Assembly (NCBI RefSeq): GCF_002024505.1
Contig: NZ_CP019402.1
Span: forward strand, 124,001 to 188,000
Length of the DNA stretch: 64,000 nucleotides
Origin: Plantibacter flavus
GTDB taxonomy: Bacteria > Actinomycetota > Actinomycetes > Actinomycetales > Microbacteriaceae
Direction of reading: 5' to 3'
Shown: positions 1 through 8,062 of the stretch, in pieces
Layout: the number at the start of each line of letters is the position of its first letter
Numbering within the stretch: the stretch's first letter is position 1
The notes under the pieces: generated by a model
Databases searched by the model: none
What the model was told of the DNA's origin: nothing
The model's input: the letters and a program-made list of their open reading frames with translations, nothing else
Made by a program: the position numbers and the translations under genes

Positions 1-11
1 GCGTACGCGGT

Positions 12-479
12 CTACGAGGCCGCCGACGGGTTGCGCTCGGAGAGTGCCCGAGCCGCGCGAAGCTGCAACCAGCGGACCAGGTCCAGGACGCCTCGCGTCC
101 GCGACCCCGCGGGATCGTCGCCGCCGCCGATCGCGTGGAATCCCGGAATCTCGTCGACCGGGTAGTCGTCGAGGCGCTCGCAGCGCATCCGCCAGTCCGG
201 GAACTGGCGGAAGGGCACGGTCTCCTCATTGAGGACGCGCATGTCCGTGTGGCGCGCGTCACGGGAGAGGCCGTCCAGGAGCGCGGAGATGGCGTCGTCG
301 GGTCCTTCGACCACCTGGAAGAAGTCGTCGCCGCGCACGGCGAGCATGCCGGTCAGGCCGGAACGCTCGTTGTTGCCGCGACACTCGACGAGCAGCGCTT
401 CGAGGGATGCCTGCGTCAGCGGGCTCGTCGCCCGGCTCACGTAGGTCACGGACCGGACCGCTGTTTCGGAGTGCACCAC
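12..479 (-). CDS. BLUF-domain blue-light photoreceptor protein
   Basis: A 155-residue protein that is essentially one BLUF domain, which binds FAD and rewires hydrogen bonds on blue-light absorption. With the GTG start at 479, the residues that matter in AppA all fall at a constant offset of 8: Tyr13 (AppA Tyr21), Asn37 (Asn45), Gln55 (Gln63), Trp96 (Trp104) and Met98 (Met106). No output domain follows, so it is a short BLUF protein that probably acts through a partner. I chose GTG 479 because a TACTGT box lies 7 nt upstream and there is no Shine-Dalgarno; GTG 476 is equally possible in the same frame. An open frame continues upstream to 629 but shows no homology. A perfect palindrome at 517-540 separates it from the membrane-protein gene. 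Family call is firm; the partner is unknown. Confidence 0.88.
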   Translation of the reverse strand: MVHSETAVRSVTYVSRATSPLTQASLEALLVECRGNNERSGLTGMLAVRGDDFFQVVEGPDDAISALLDGLSRDARHTDMRVLNEETVPFRQFPDWRMRCERLDDYPVDEIPGFHAIGGGDDPAGSRTRGVLDLVRWLQLRAARALSERNPSAAS

Positions 480-516
480 GGTTCGCACAGTACACGGTCG
501 ATGGGCCGACTTCGTC

Positions 517-540
517 CCCCCGATCAGGTCTGATCGGGGG
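517..540. promoter_or_regulatory. Perfect 11-bp inverted repeat with 2-nt loop
   Basis: The arms CCCCCGATCAG and CTGATCGGGGG pair perfectly around GT. It lies after the stop codon of the minus-strand membrane-protein gene (602) and before the BLUF gene (479). No T-run follows on the minus strand. It could be an operator for the BLUF gene or a terminator for the gene upstream of it. Confidence 0.55.
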
Positions 541-601
541 ATTCCCCTTGCCGGGGGTGTCGGGTCCTGAGCTGACGACGTACAGCGACGGTGGGGTGGG
601 C

Positions 602-1162
602 TCAGCCCGATCGGCGGGCAGCCTGCCAAGCGCGTCGCTCGACCGCCGCCGAGCGGAACATGAGGACGAGCGAGACGATCGCCCCCAGCACGGTCACTAC
701 GAACGCGACGAGCGCGAACACCTGCAGCAGCTCGCCGGCCGCCGAGGACCGGCCGACGTAGGGCGGCAGTTCGTCGGACACGGTGTGCCCGATGCCGAAA
801 CCGGCGAAGAACATGGCTGGGAGTCCGAGCCAGACGAGCAACGATCCGAGCGTCGCCATGTGGACCCAGTGCGACCCGAGCCGGCCGCGCCAGCCGAGGT
901 GGGCGAACGCCGTGATGGCCGCGAGTCCGAGGAGGAACGCGACGGCGACGCTGACCAGTCTCATCGCCAGCGCGTCCGGGGTGAAGACGCCGTAGATCGT
1001 CTCGAGGTCGTACGCGCCGTCCGTCATCGCGATGGGTGCCCAGACGAGTTCCTCGATGGGGGCGAACACCAGCATGGCCGCCGCGGCGAGTGCGCAGACG
1101 ATGACGGCGATGCGACGGGAGCGGAGGTCACGGCGCGGATCGTGGACGGACACGCCCTCCAC
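602..1162 (-). CDS. Small four-helix membrane protein, unknown function
   Basis: About 186 residues with four hydrophobic segments (roughly residues 18-40, 66-87, 101-122 and 143-167) and basic ends, so an integral membrane protein. I do not recognise the family. It starts 27 nt after the UvrA-like gene on the same strand and may be co-transcribed with it; the BLUF gene lies just downstream, also on the same strand. The start is GTG 1162 or GTG 1153; neither has a well-spaced Shine-Dalgarno (GGAGG sits only 2-3 nt before 1153). The opposite strand is also open here, but the segmented hydrophobicity favours this frame. Confidence 0.65.
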   Translation of the reverse strand: MEGVSVHDPRRDLRSRRIAVIVCALAAAAMLVFAPIEELVWAPIAMTDGAYDLETIYGVFTPDALAMRLVSVAVAFLLGLAAITAFAHLGWRGRLGSHWVHMATLGSLLVWLGLPAMFFAGFGIGHTVSDELPPYVGRSSAAGELLQVFALVAFVVTVLGAIVSLVLMFRSAAVERRAWQAARRSG

Positions 1163-1189
1163 GATAGGTGCTCGGCCCCGGAGACGGGT

Positions 1190-3802
1190 TCACCCCGCGG
1201 CGTCGGCCGCCGATGCCGCGGGTGCCGCACCGAGCAGTGCCAGTCGCTTCGCCAGGTAGGGCGCGGTGCGGCTGTCGGGGTTTGCGGCGACGGCGTCCGG
1301 GGTGCCCGCGGCCACGATGCGTCCACCAGCGTCGCCACCGGACGGTCCGAGGTCGATCACCCAGTCGGCCGCCGCGACGACGTCCATCTCGTGCTCGACC
1401 ACGACGACGGTGTCGCCGGAGTCGACGAGCGCGTTCAACTGCGCCAGGAGACGACGGACGTCGGCCGGATGGAGGCCGGTCGTCGGCTCGTCGAGGAGGT
1501 ACAGGGTGTGACCGCGTCGCACCCGCTGGAGTTCCGTCGCGAGCTTGATGCGCTGCGCCTCGCCACCCGACAGTTCGGTGGCCGGCTGGCCGAGCCGCAG
1601 GTATCCCAGGCCGACTTCGAGCAGGGTGCGGAGGCTGCGTGCTGCCGCCGGGACGGCCGCGAGGAACTCGGCCGCCTGCTCGACGGTGAGTGCGAGGACG
1701 TCTGCGATCGACTTCCCGTCGTAGGTGACCTCGAGGGTCTCGGCGTTGTACCGGGCGCCGTTGCAGGTCGGGCACTTCCCGTAGCTGCCCGGGAGGAACA
1801 GCAGTTCGACCGACACGAAGCCCTCACCGAGGCAGGTCTCGCAGCGACCTCCCGCGACGTTGAACGAGAACCGGCCGGCCGTGTACCCGCGCTCGCGGGC
1901 GAGGTCCGTGGCGGCGAACGCGGTGCGGACGGCGTCGAACAGCCCGGTGTAGGTCGCGAGGTTCGACCGCGGCGTTCGACCGATGGGCTTCTGGTCGACC
2001 CGGACGAGGCGGTCCACGTGCTCGAGGCCTCGCACCCGACGGACGGTGAGCGTGTCGGCGTGTCCGTCCGGCACCGTCGCCTCCGCCAGGCCGGAACCCT
2101 CGGTCGCATCGGTCTCGGTGGGCACCTCGTCGTCATCGTCCGCGGTGTCGTCCGTCGTCCGGCCGTCTGCCCGCAGGTGATCGCGCACGACGTCGCGGAG
2201 GACGCGGCTCACGAGGGTCGATTTGCCGGAACCCGAGACACCGGTGACGGCGACGAAGGTCCCGAGGGGGATCGAGGCGTCGACGCCGGCGAGGTTGTGG
2301 AGCGTGATGCCCTCCACCTCGAGCCAGTCGCGCGCCTCACGGAGTGCTCGTCGCGCGGGAGCCTGACCGTGCTGTTCGTGGAACAGGAACGGGCGGGTCG
2401 CCGAGGCCTCGACCTCGGCGAGACCCTCGACGGCCCCGCTGTAGAGCACGTCGCCGCCACCCTCGCCTGCGCCGGGGCCGACGTCGACGATCCAGTCCGC
2501 GTTCCGGACGACGTCCATGTTGTGCTCGACGACGTAGACCGAGTTGCCCGAGCGCTTCAGCTGCTCCAGCACCTCGAGGAGGGGCTCCGCATCGGCCGGG
2601 TGCAGACCCGCTGACGGTTCGTCGAGGACGTAGACCACGCCGAAGAGCCCGGAGCGCAGCTGGGTCGCGAGCCGGAGCCGTTGCATCTCGCCGGGGGAGA
2701 GCGTCGTCGTCACGCGCCCGAGCCCGAGGTAGCCGAGTCCGAGGTCGGTGAGCACGCGGATGCGCGCGAGGAGATCGGTCGTGATGGCGACGGCGACGTC
2801 GGTGCGCTCGCCGGAGAGCGTGGTCGGGAGCGCGGGCGCCGCGTCCTTCAGCTCAGTGGTGGGGCGGATGACCTCGGCGAGCTCCGTCATCGGCAGGGCG
2901 TTGAGCTCCGCGATCGTGCGGCCGGCGAAGGTGACCGCGAGCGCCTCGCGGCGGAGTCCCGTGCCGTGGCAGAGCGGGCACGGACCCGAGCGCACGAACT
3001 GCAGCACCTTGTTCCGCATCATCTGGCTCTTCGAGTCGGAGAGGGTGTGGAAGACGTACTGCTTGGCGCTCCAGAACATCCCGTTGTACGGCTTGGCGAC
3101 GCGGTCTCGTTGCGGCGTGATCTGCACGACCGGCTGCTCCTCGGTGAAGAGGATCCAGTCACGGTCCTCCTGGTCGAGCTCCCGCCAGGGGCGGTCGACG
3201 TCGTATCCGAGGGCGATGGTGATGTCGCGGAGGTTCTTCGCCTGCCAGGCTCCCGGCCAGGCGGCGATCGCTCCCTCACGGATGCTCAGCGACGGGTCGG
3301 GCACGAGGGACTCCTCGGTGACCGTGTGCGCGACGCCGATGCCGTGGCACTCCGGGCAAGCGCCGACAGCGGTGTTGGGCGAGAAGGCGTCGGAGTCGAG
3401 TCGGGTCGTGAACCCCTCCGGGAACGTGCCGGCGCGCGAGAAGAGCATGCGGAGCGAGTTCGAGAGGGTCGTCACCGTGCCGACGCTGGAGCGCGAGCTG
3501 GGGGCGCCGCGTCGCTGCTGCAGGGCGACCGCCGGTGGCAGGCCGGAGATCGAGTCGACGTGCGGGTCGTGACCCTGCTGGATCAGTCGCCTGGCGTATG
3601 GGGCGACGGACTCGAGGTACCGCCGCTGCGCCTCGGTGAAGATGGTGCCGAACGCGAGCGACGACTTGCCCGAGCCGGAGACCCCGGTGAAGGCGACGAT
3701 CGCATCACGCGGCACGTCGACGTCCACGTTGCGGAGGTTGTTCTCGTTGGCTCCCCGGACGCGGACGAACGGGTCGGATGCTTCGGGGGCGTTTTCGGGC
3801 AT
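1190..3802 (-). CDS. UvrA-type ABC ATPase lacking the UvrB-binding domain
   Basis: An 870-residue protein with two ABC modules. Walker A GVSGSGKSS occurs near residue 40 and again in the second half. The signatures are LSPGEMQRL and LSGGEAQRI. Zinc-binding CxxC pairs are present (C149/C152, CPLC, CETC, CPTC). In canonical UvrA (about 940-970 residues) the UvrB-binding domain lies between the 'SSRSSVGTVT...LRMLF' block and the 'GACPxC' finger. Here those blocks are only about 28 residues apart, so that domain is missing. Such class II/III UvrA proteins are known from antibiotic-producer and drug-tolerance loci and are unlikely to load UvrB. The role is therefore probably DNA-damage or drug tolerance rather than standard excision repair. 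The ATG at 3802 follows an AGGGTG-like ribosome-binding site. Confidence 0.9.
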   Translation of the reverse strand: MPENAPEASDPFVRVRGANENNLRNVDVDVPRDAIVAFTGVSGSGKSSLAFGTIFTEAQRRYLESVAPYARRLIQQGHDPHVDSISGLPPAVALQQRRGAPSSRSSVGTVTTLSNSLRMLFSRAGTFPEGFTTRLDSDAFSPNTAVGACPECHGIGVAHTVTEESLVPDPSLSIREGAIAAWPGAWQAKNLRDITIALGYDVDRPWRELDQEDRDWILFTEEQPVVQITPQRDRVAKPYNGMFWSAKQYVFHTLSDSKSQMMRNKVLQFVRSGPCPLCHGTGLRREALAVTFAGRTIAELNALPMTELAEVIRPTTELKDAAPALPTTLSGERTDVAVAITTDLLARIRVLTDLGLGYLGLGRVTTTLSPGEMQRLRLATQLRSGLFGVVYVLDEPSAGLHPADAEPLLEVLEQLKRSGNSVYVVEHNMDVVRNADWIVDVGPGAGEGGGDVLYSGAVEGLAEVEASATRPFLFHEQHGQAPARRALREARDWLEVEGITLHNLAGVDASIPLGTFVAVTGVSGSGKSTLVSRVLRDVVRDHLRADGRTTDDTADDDDEVPTETDATEGSGLAEATVPDGHADTLTVRRVRGLEHVDRLVRVDQKPIGRTPRSNLATYTGLFDAVRTAFAATDLARERGYTAGRFSFNVAGGRCETCLGEGFVSVELLFLPGSYGKCPTCNGARYNAETLEVTYDGKSIADVLALTVEQAAEFLAAVPAAARSLRTLLEVGLGYLRLGQPATELSGGEAQRIKLATELQRVRRGHTLYLLDEPTTGLHPADVRRLLAQLNALVDSGDTVVVVEHEMDVVAAADWVIDLGPSGGDAGGRIVAAGTPDAVAANPDSRTAPYLAKRLALLGAAPAASAADAAG

Positions 3803-3885
3803 CAGATCACCCTACGTCGCTCGCTGCCGTGATGCGGAGTGGTTGACGCGCCCCCGCAGGTGTGCGGGCGGCGATCGACGTGCAC

Positions 3886-4389
3886 TCAGCCGACCAGGGT
3901 CGCGCGTGCGTCGGAGACCAATAGGTACAGGGCGCGACTCGAGCCAGGAAATCGTTCGAAGCCGAATCGCTCGTAGAACGGGATGACGTCGTCGGTCAGG
4001 GCGTGGACCAGGATCGCTCGCATCCCGATGATCTCCGCCGCGCTGATCGCTTGAAGGACGGCATGCTGCAGGAGGGCGGTTCCAAGGCCGAGGCCGGTGA
4101 ACGCCTGATCGATGGCGAGCCGGCCGATCAGGACGACGGGAATCGGATCGGGTGCCCGGTGCGCGAGCCGCTGCGGCGCATCTTCTCGAACGAGCGAACT
4201 CGCCGAGAGGCAGTAGTAACCCGCGACGCGACCCTCGGTCGTCACCGAGACCATCGTCTTCGACCCACCGCTGCGGTCGTTGTTCCGTGCGTATCCACGG
4301 AGCCAGCTGTCGAGGACGTCGACGCCGCAGCGGAAGTCGGAGAGGACGTCTCCAGTAGCGAGCGGCCGGGGAGTCCGGAAGTCAGTCAA
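3886..4389 (-). CDS. GNAT acetyltransferase toxin, TacT-like
   Basis: 167-residue GNAT protein of the TacT/AtaT type, which in characterised systems acetylates the amino acid on charged tRNA and stops translation. The acetyl-CoA loop is visible as GRLAIDQAFTGLGLG, followed by the late Tyr in 'IPFYERFGF'. Its reading frame overlaps the upstream antitoxin by 8 nt, the usual toxin-antitoxin layout. The only in-frame start near the family N-terminus is TTG at 4389, without a Shine-Dalgarno, so translation is probably weak and coupled to the antitoxin. Target and activity are inferred from the family. Confidence 0.85.
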   Translation of the reverse strand: MTDFRTPRPLATGDVLSDFRCGVDVLDSWLRGYARNNDRSGGSKTMVSVTTEGRVAGYYCLSASSLVREDAPQRLAHRAPDPIPVVLIGRLAIDQAFTGLGLGTALLQHAVLQAISAAEIIGMRAILVHALTDDVIPFYERFGFERFPGSSRALYLLVSDARATLVG

Positions 4390-4657
4390 CGAAGATCGTG
4401 GGTCGGTTCAGGAGGTCGCGGAGTCCGTCGATCGAACGCGCTGGGCGTTCCAGGATCGCTTCGAACTGTTCGAAGGCGGCCGCGTCCACGCGGATGTCGC
4501 GCTCACGGCGGATGACATCAGCCGCCCGTTCCGTAGCGGCGGACGTGGTGAAATCGGTGATGGACCGACCTTCGATCGCGGCGGCGGCGGCGATCGCGTC
4601 CTTCTGTGCGCTGGTGACGCGGACCTCGATGCGCTTGTCTTTCAGTGGAGATGCCAT
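4382..4657 (-). CDS. DUF1778 (TacA-like) ribbon-helix-helix antitoxin
   Basis: 91-residue DUF1778 protein. The N-terminal KDKRIEVRVTSAQKDAIAAA segment is the ribbon-helix-helix DNA-binding strand and first helix. The C-terminal part (EQFEAILERP...LLNRPTIFVD) matches the neutralising tail of TacA antitoxins. It lies first in the operon and overlaps the toxin by 8 nt. I used ATG 4657 because the family begins there; a TTG at 4675 is in frame but lies inside the promoter. A palindrome overlapping the -10 box (4667-4685) fits autoregulation by the antitoxin-toxin complex. Confidence 0.87.
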   Translation of the reverse strand: MASPLKDKRIEVRVTSAQKDAIAAAAAIEGRSITDFTTSAATERAADVIRRERDIRVDAAAFEQFEAILERPARSIDGLRDLLNRPTIFVD

Positions 4658-4663
4658 GCCGTC

Positions 4664-4685
4664 ATTGTACGGCAATCTTCCGTAC
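4664..4685 (-). promoter_or_regulatory. TacA/TacT promoter and probable operator
   Basis: On the minus strand a TACAAT -10 box (4669-4664) precedes the antitoxin ATG at 4657. It is overlapped by an inverted repeat GTACGG-N7-CCGTAC (arms 4667-4672 and 4680-4685). This is the arrangement expected for an autorepressed ribbon-helix-helix toxin-antitoxin operon. No good -35 box is visible. Confidence 0.55.
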
Positions 4686-4722
4686 GGAGTCGATGTCGGA
4701 GGTCCGAGGCAGGATCGTCCTC

Positions 4723-5289
4723 ATGACTCGCGAACGTTCCTGGCATGGCTGTGTCTTCATCGGGGTGAGCCTCGACGGGTTCATCGCGGGGCCCGACGGC
4801 GACCTCGGCTGGCTCACGGAGCTCGAGCCGCGGGATCATGCCGCGGATGCGCCGGGGAGGCACCCGGCGCTCGACTGGGATTCGTTCTTCCCGACGATCG
4901 ACACCCTCGTGATGGGACGTACCACCTACGACACTGTGCTCGGCTTCGGCGAGTGGCCGTTCGAGGGCAAGCGGGTCGTCGTGCTGAGCACCACGCTCGA
5001 GACCAGGGACGACCGCATCACGGTCGCCGGGTCGCTCGACGAAGCGGCCGCCCTGCTCGACGAGGCCGGGGCCGGCCGCGTCTACGTCGACGGAGGCAGG
5101 ACCATCCAGGCGTTCCTCGGTGCGGGCCTCGTCGACGAGATCACCGTGTCGGTCGCGCCGGTGCTCATCGGCTCGGGCGCCCGCCTCTTCGGCGACCTCG
5201 ACGCCGACGTCCGTCTGCGGCTCCGCGGCACCCACGCGACGCCCGAGGACGGGCTCGTGCGCATCACCTACGACGTGCTGCCGCGCTGA
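4723..5289 (+). CDS. Dihydrofolate-reductase-fold family protein (RibD C-terminal type)
   Basis: 188-residue protein of the DHFR-like/RibD C-terminal family. It shows the N-terminal strand 'VFIGVSLDGFIAGPDGDLGWL', a central 'DTLVMGRTTYDTVLGFGEWPF' and the NADPH-loop region 'GRVYVDGGRTIQAFL'. Members are NAD(P)H-dependent reductases, mostly of unknown substrate; only some make riboflavin intermediates, and no riboflavin genes lie nearby. It is divergent from the toxin-antitoxin operon. The start at ATG 4723 matches the family N-terminus; a CAGGAT box 7 nt upstream may make the transcript leaderless. Confidence 0.8.
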   Translation: MTRERSWHGCVFIGVSLDGFIAGPDGDLGWLTELEPRDHAADAPGRHPALDWDSFFPTIDTLVMGRTTYDTVLGFGEWPFEGKRVVVLSTTLETRDDRITVAGSLDEAAALLDEAGAGRVYVDGGRTIQAFLGAGLVDEITVSVAPVLIGSGARLFGDLDADVRLRLRGTHATPEDGLVRITYDVLPR

Positions 5290-5367
5290 CAGCTCGCTTC
5301 ACCTCGAATGGTCGCCCACGCTTCGTGCGTGCGACCACTCGGGGCGAATCGAGGGCGGGCCGATCGT

Positions 5368-5796
5368 TCACAGACCGACCCACTCCGTCTCGCCGTCGGC
5401 CAGGTACTGGCGCTTCCAAATGGGGACGGTGCGCTTGATCTCCTCGACCAGACGCTCGCACGCGGCGAACGCCTCGGCCCGGTGCGCAGCGGCGACGGCG
5501 GCCACAAGGGCCAGGTCGCCGACGACGAGCGACCCGACGCGGTGGGCGGCGGCGACCCGGAGGCCGGTCTCCGCGGCGACCGTCCGGCAGCAGTCCTCGA
5601 GGAACCGTTGGGCGTCGGGGTGGGCGCGGTAGTCGAGGGCATCGACCGCCTCGCCGTGGTCGTGGTCGCGCACGATCCCTCGGAAGGCCACGAGTGCGCC
5701 GTTGGCGGGCGCCGCGACGAAGTCCTCGATCGCGTGCGCGTCGAGGGGCGACTCCGAGATGAGCGCCAGGACCTCGGGGACCGTCGACTCACTCAT
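5368..5796 (-). CDS. moaE: Molybdopterin synthase large subunit MoaE
   Basis: 142-residue MoaE. With MoaD it inserts two sulfurs into cyclic pyranopterin monophosphate to give molybdopterin in the cytoplasm. Visible signatures are 'GALVAFRGIVRDHDHG', 'AAHRVGSLVVGDLALVAAVAAAHRAEAF' and the C-terminal active-site stretch 'KRTVPIWKRQY' with its Lys. The ATG at 5796 lies 8 nt after a GGAGG and overlaps the stop of moaC-mogA by 8 nt, so it is the last gene of the Moco operon. No moaD or moaA lies in the window. Confidence 0.95.
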   Translation of the reverse strand: MSESTVPEVLALISESPLDAHAIEDFVAAPANGALVAFRGIVRDHDHGEAVDALDYRAHPDAQRFLEDCCRTVAAETGLRVAAAHRVGSLVVGDLALVAAVAAAHRAEAFAACERLVEEIKRTVPIWKRQYLADGETEWVGL

Positions 5797-6772
5797 GCGC
5801 GCCACCTCCGGCGATCTGGGCGACGAGGTGATCGAGCAAGCCGTCGAGGACCGCGAGCCCGTCCTTGACGCCGCCGGTCGACCCCGGCAGGTTCACCACG
5901 ACGGTGCCGCCTGAGACCCCCGCGAGCCCGCGACTGAGCGCCGCGGTCGGGGTCTTGGTCGACCCGAGGGTGCGGATCGCCTCCGAGATGCCGGGCAGTT
6001 CGCGGTCGAGGTGGGGCTGCGTCGCCTCCGGGGTGCGATCGCTCGGCGAGAGGCCGGTGCCGCCCGTCGTGATGAGCACCGCGGGCGCGGCGTCCAGGGC
6101 TGCCGTGATCGCGAGGTGCACGTCGGCGTCGGACACGACCGTCACCGCATCCACCGCGTAGTCGTGCTCGGACAACCAGGCGGAGATGCGCGGCCCCGTG
6201 AGGTCTTCGCGCGTGCCCGCCGCGCCGGCGGTCGACGCGACGATGACGGCCGCGGTTCGCGGGCGGACCGTTCGCACACCAGGTGCTTCGATCGGCTCCG
6301 ACGCTTCCGGCGTCCAGTTCCCGCGCTTGCCGCCGGACTTCTCGAGCAGCCGGATGTCGCCGAGGACCGAGGCCGGGTCGACGGCCTTGACCATGTCGTG
6401 CAGCGTCAGGCCGGCGATCGAAGCGGCCGTCAGGGCCTCCATCTCGACCCCGGTTTGGCCGGTGGTCTTCGCCGTCGCGGTGATGACGATCGAGTCCTCG
6501 GTGAAGGCGAAGTCGAGGCTCACCGACGACAGCGCGAGCTGGTGGCACAGCGGGATGAGCTCGCTCGTCCGCTTGGCCGCCGCGATCCCCGCGATGCGCG
6601 CGGTCGCGATGACGTCCGCCTTCGGCAGACCGTCCGCCTGGACGAGCGCGATCACGTCCGGGCGGGTGGTGAACGTCGCCGTCGCCGTCGCGACCCGCTT
6701 CGTCGTGGCCTTGTCGCCGACATCGACCATGCGTGCGCGGCCGTCGTCGTCGAGGTGTGTGAGCCCGGTCAT
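5789..6772 (-). CDS. moaCB: Bifunctional MoaC-MogA/MoaB fusion
   Basis: 327 residues. The first ~155 are MoaC, cyclic pyranopterin monophosphate synthase, with the signatures 'KRTSELIPLCHQL', 'TGVEMEALTAASIAGLTLHDM' and 'KSGGKRG'. Residues ~170-327 are a MogA/MoaB domain, molybdopterin adenylyltransferase, with 'VLITTGGTGLSPSDRTPEAT' and 'NLPGSTGGVKDGLAVL'. The fusion joins an early and a late step of cofactor synthesis and is common in actinobacteria. The start ATG at 6772 forms an ATGA overlap with the moeA stop; an ATG at 6781 is less likely because GGAAG would lie directly beside it. Confidence 0.95.
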   Translation of the reverse strand: MTGLTHLDDDGRARMVDVGDKATTKRVATATATFTTRPDVIALVQADGLPKADVIATARIAGIAAAKRTSELIPLCHQLALSSVSLDFAFTEDSIVITATAKTTGQTGVEMEALTAASIAGLTLHDMVKAVDPASVLGDIRLLEKSGGKRGNWTPEASEPIEAPGVRTVRPRTAAVIVASTAGAAGTREDLTGPRISAWLSEHDYAVDAVTVVSDADVHLAITAALDAAPAVLITTGGTGLSPSDRTPEATQPHLDRELPGISEAIRTLGSTKTPTAALSRGLAGVSGGTVVVNLPGSTGGVKDGLAVLDGLLDHLVAQIAGGGAHE

Positions 6773-8004
6773 AGTGCCCATGCTTCCACAGCGTCACCGG
6801 CGTCGAGTTCGAGGGTGTCCTCCGGGATCACGATCAGCACGTCGGACGCCGCGAGCCCGGCCACGAGGTGGGAGCCGGGGCCTGCGACCGGTTCGACCCG
6901 GCCGTCGTCTCGTCGGCGTCCGCGGAGGAACTGTCGCTTGCCGGGCACCGAGCGCGCGGCCACCGCGAGTTCGGCCGGCACACGCGACGCCTGCGGCAGC
7001 CCGGCGACCCGGCGGAGGACCGGAGCGACGAAGACCTCGAACGAGAGCTGGGTGCTCACCGGGTTGCCGGGGAACGCGATGATCGGGACACCCCGGTGGG
7101 CACCGAGCGCCTGCGGACCGCCTGGCTGCATCGCGACCGAGCCGATCCAGCCGCCCGATGGCCCGAGGACGTCACGGACGACCTCGTGTTCTCCCATGGA
7201 GATCCCGCCTGAGGTGAGGATGAGATCGACCTCGCCGTGGAGGTCGTCGAGCAGCGCGAGCAGGACGTCGGCATCGTCGACGACGCGCGCACGAGCGGCG
7301 ACCTCGGCCCCGGCTGCGACGACGGCGGCCGCCAGCGCGGTCCCGTTGGAGTCGAAGGTCTGGCCGAGCGTCGGCGTCTCGCCGGGTTCGACGAGTTCGG
7401 CACCGGTCGTGACGATCGCGACCCGCACCCGCCGACGCACCTCGACGGTCGTGATCCCGGCCGCAGCCAACACGGCGAGGTGTCGTGAAGCGAGGCGGAC
7501 GCCGGCCGGCAGCAGCTCCTCACCGGCGCGGACGTCGCTCCCGCGCTCCCGGACGAACAGCCCCACGGGGCGCTCGCCGCCGTTGCGCGGACGACCGAGG
7601 ACGACGGTCTCGACACCGTGGGAATCCGTCTCGACCTCGCTCTCCTCGACCGGCACGACGACGTCCGCACCCGGCGGAACGACCGCGCCCGTCATGATGC
7701 GCACCGAGGTCCCCGGCTCGAGCGGCGCCGGGTCGATCGGGCGCGCGGCGATCTCGCCCATCACCCGCAGTCGCGTCTCATCACCCGAGAGGTCTGCTGC
7801 CCGAACCGCGAAACCGTCCATCTGCGAGTTGCGGAACAGTGGCAGGTCGACCGGTGACGGCACCGCCACGGCCGTCACCCGAGCTGCGGCCTCGTCGATC
7901 GGCACGTGCTCGGCGCCGGTGTCGGTCACGTCGTCGAGGAGGGCTGCGACGTCGGAGGCGTGTTGCTCGACGGTCTTCCGACTCGTGGGCGCTGGCGTCG
8001 TCAT
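6769..8004 (-). CDS. moeA: Molybdopterin molybdenumtransferase MoeA
   Basis: 411-residue MoeA, which inserts molybdate into adenylylated molybdopterin. The order of blocks is typical: 'FRNSQMDGFAVRAADL' at the N-terminus, 'ARPIDPAPLEPGTSVRIMTGAVVPPGADVVVPVE', the MogA-like core 'ILTSGGISMGEHEVVRDVL', 'AFPGNPVST' and a C-terminal beta domain. The ATG at 8004 matches the family start. It lies 58 nt downstream of the moeB-like gene and overlaps moaC-mogA by 4 nt, so moeB-moeA-moaCB-moaE read as one operon. Confidence 0.95.
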   Translation of the reverse strand: MTTPAPTSRKTVEQHASDVAALLDDVTDTGAEHVPIDEAAARVTAVAVPSPVDLPLFRNSQMDGFAVRAADLSGDETRLRVMGEIAARPIDPAPLEPGTSVRIMTGAVVPPGADVVVPVEESEVETDSHGVETVVLGRPRNGGERPVGLFVRERGSDVRAGEELLPAGVRLASRHLAVLAAAGITTVEVRRRVRVAIVTTGAELVEPGETPTLGQTFDSNGTALAAAVVAAGAEVAARARVVDDADVLLALLDDLHGEVDLILTSGGISMGEHEVVRDVLGPSGGWIGSVAMQPGGPQALGAHRGVPIIAFPGNPVSTQLSFEVFVAPVLRRVAGLPQASRVPAELAVAARSVPGKRQFLRGRRRDDGRVEPVAGPGSHLVAGLAASDVLIVIPEDTLELDAGDAVEAWAL

Positions 8005-8062
8005 GGTGGTTCCCGTCGGAGAGGTCGGTCGGTGGGGCTGCACGGGGTGTTCGGAGCCGCGG

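Noticed and set aside
407..2614. 735-codon open frame on the plus strand opposite the UvrA-like gene
   Set aside because: Low-complexity Arg/Glu/Val composition without any domain; a shadow of GC-rich codons in uvrA and the membrane-protein gene.
4645..4722. Upstream start for the DHFR-like gene at 4645
   Set aside because: It would place the N-terminus within the toxin-antitoxin promoter region, and the extra 26 residues do not resemble the family.
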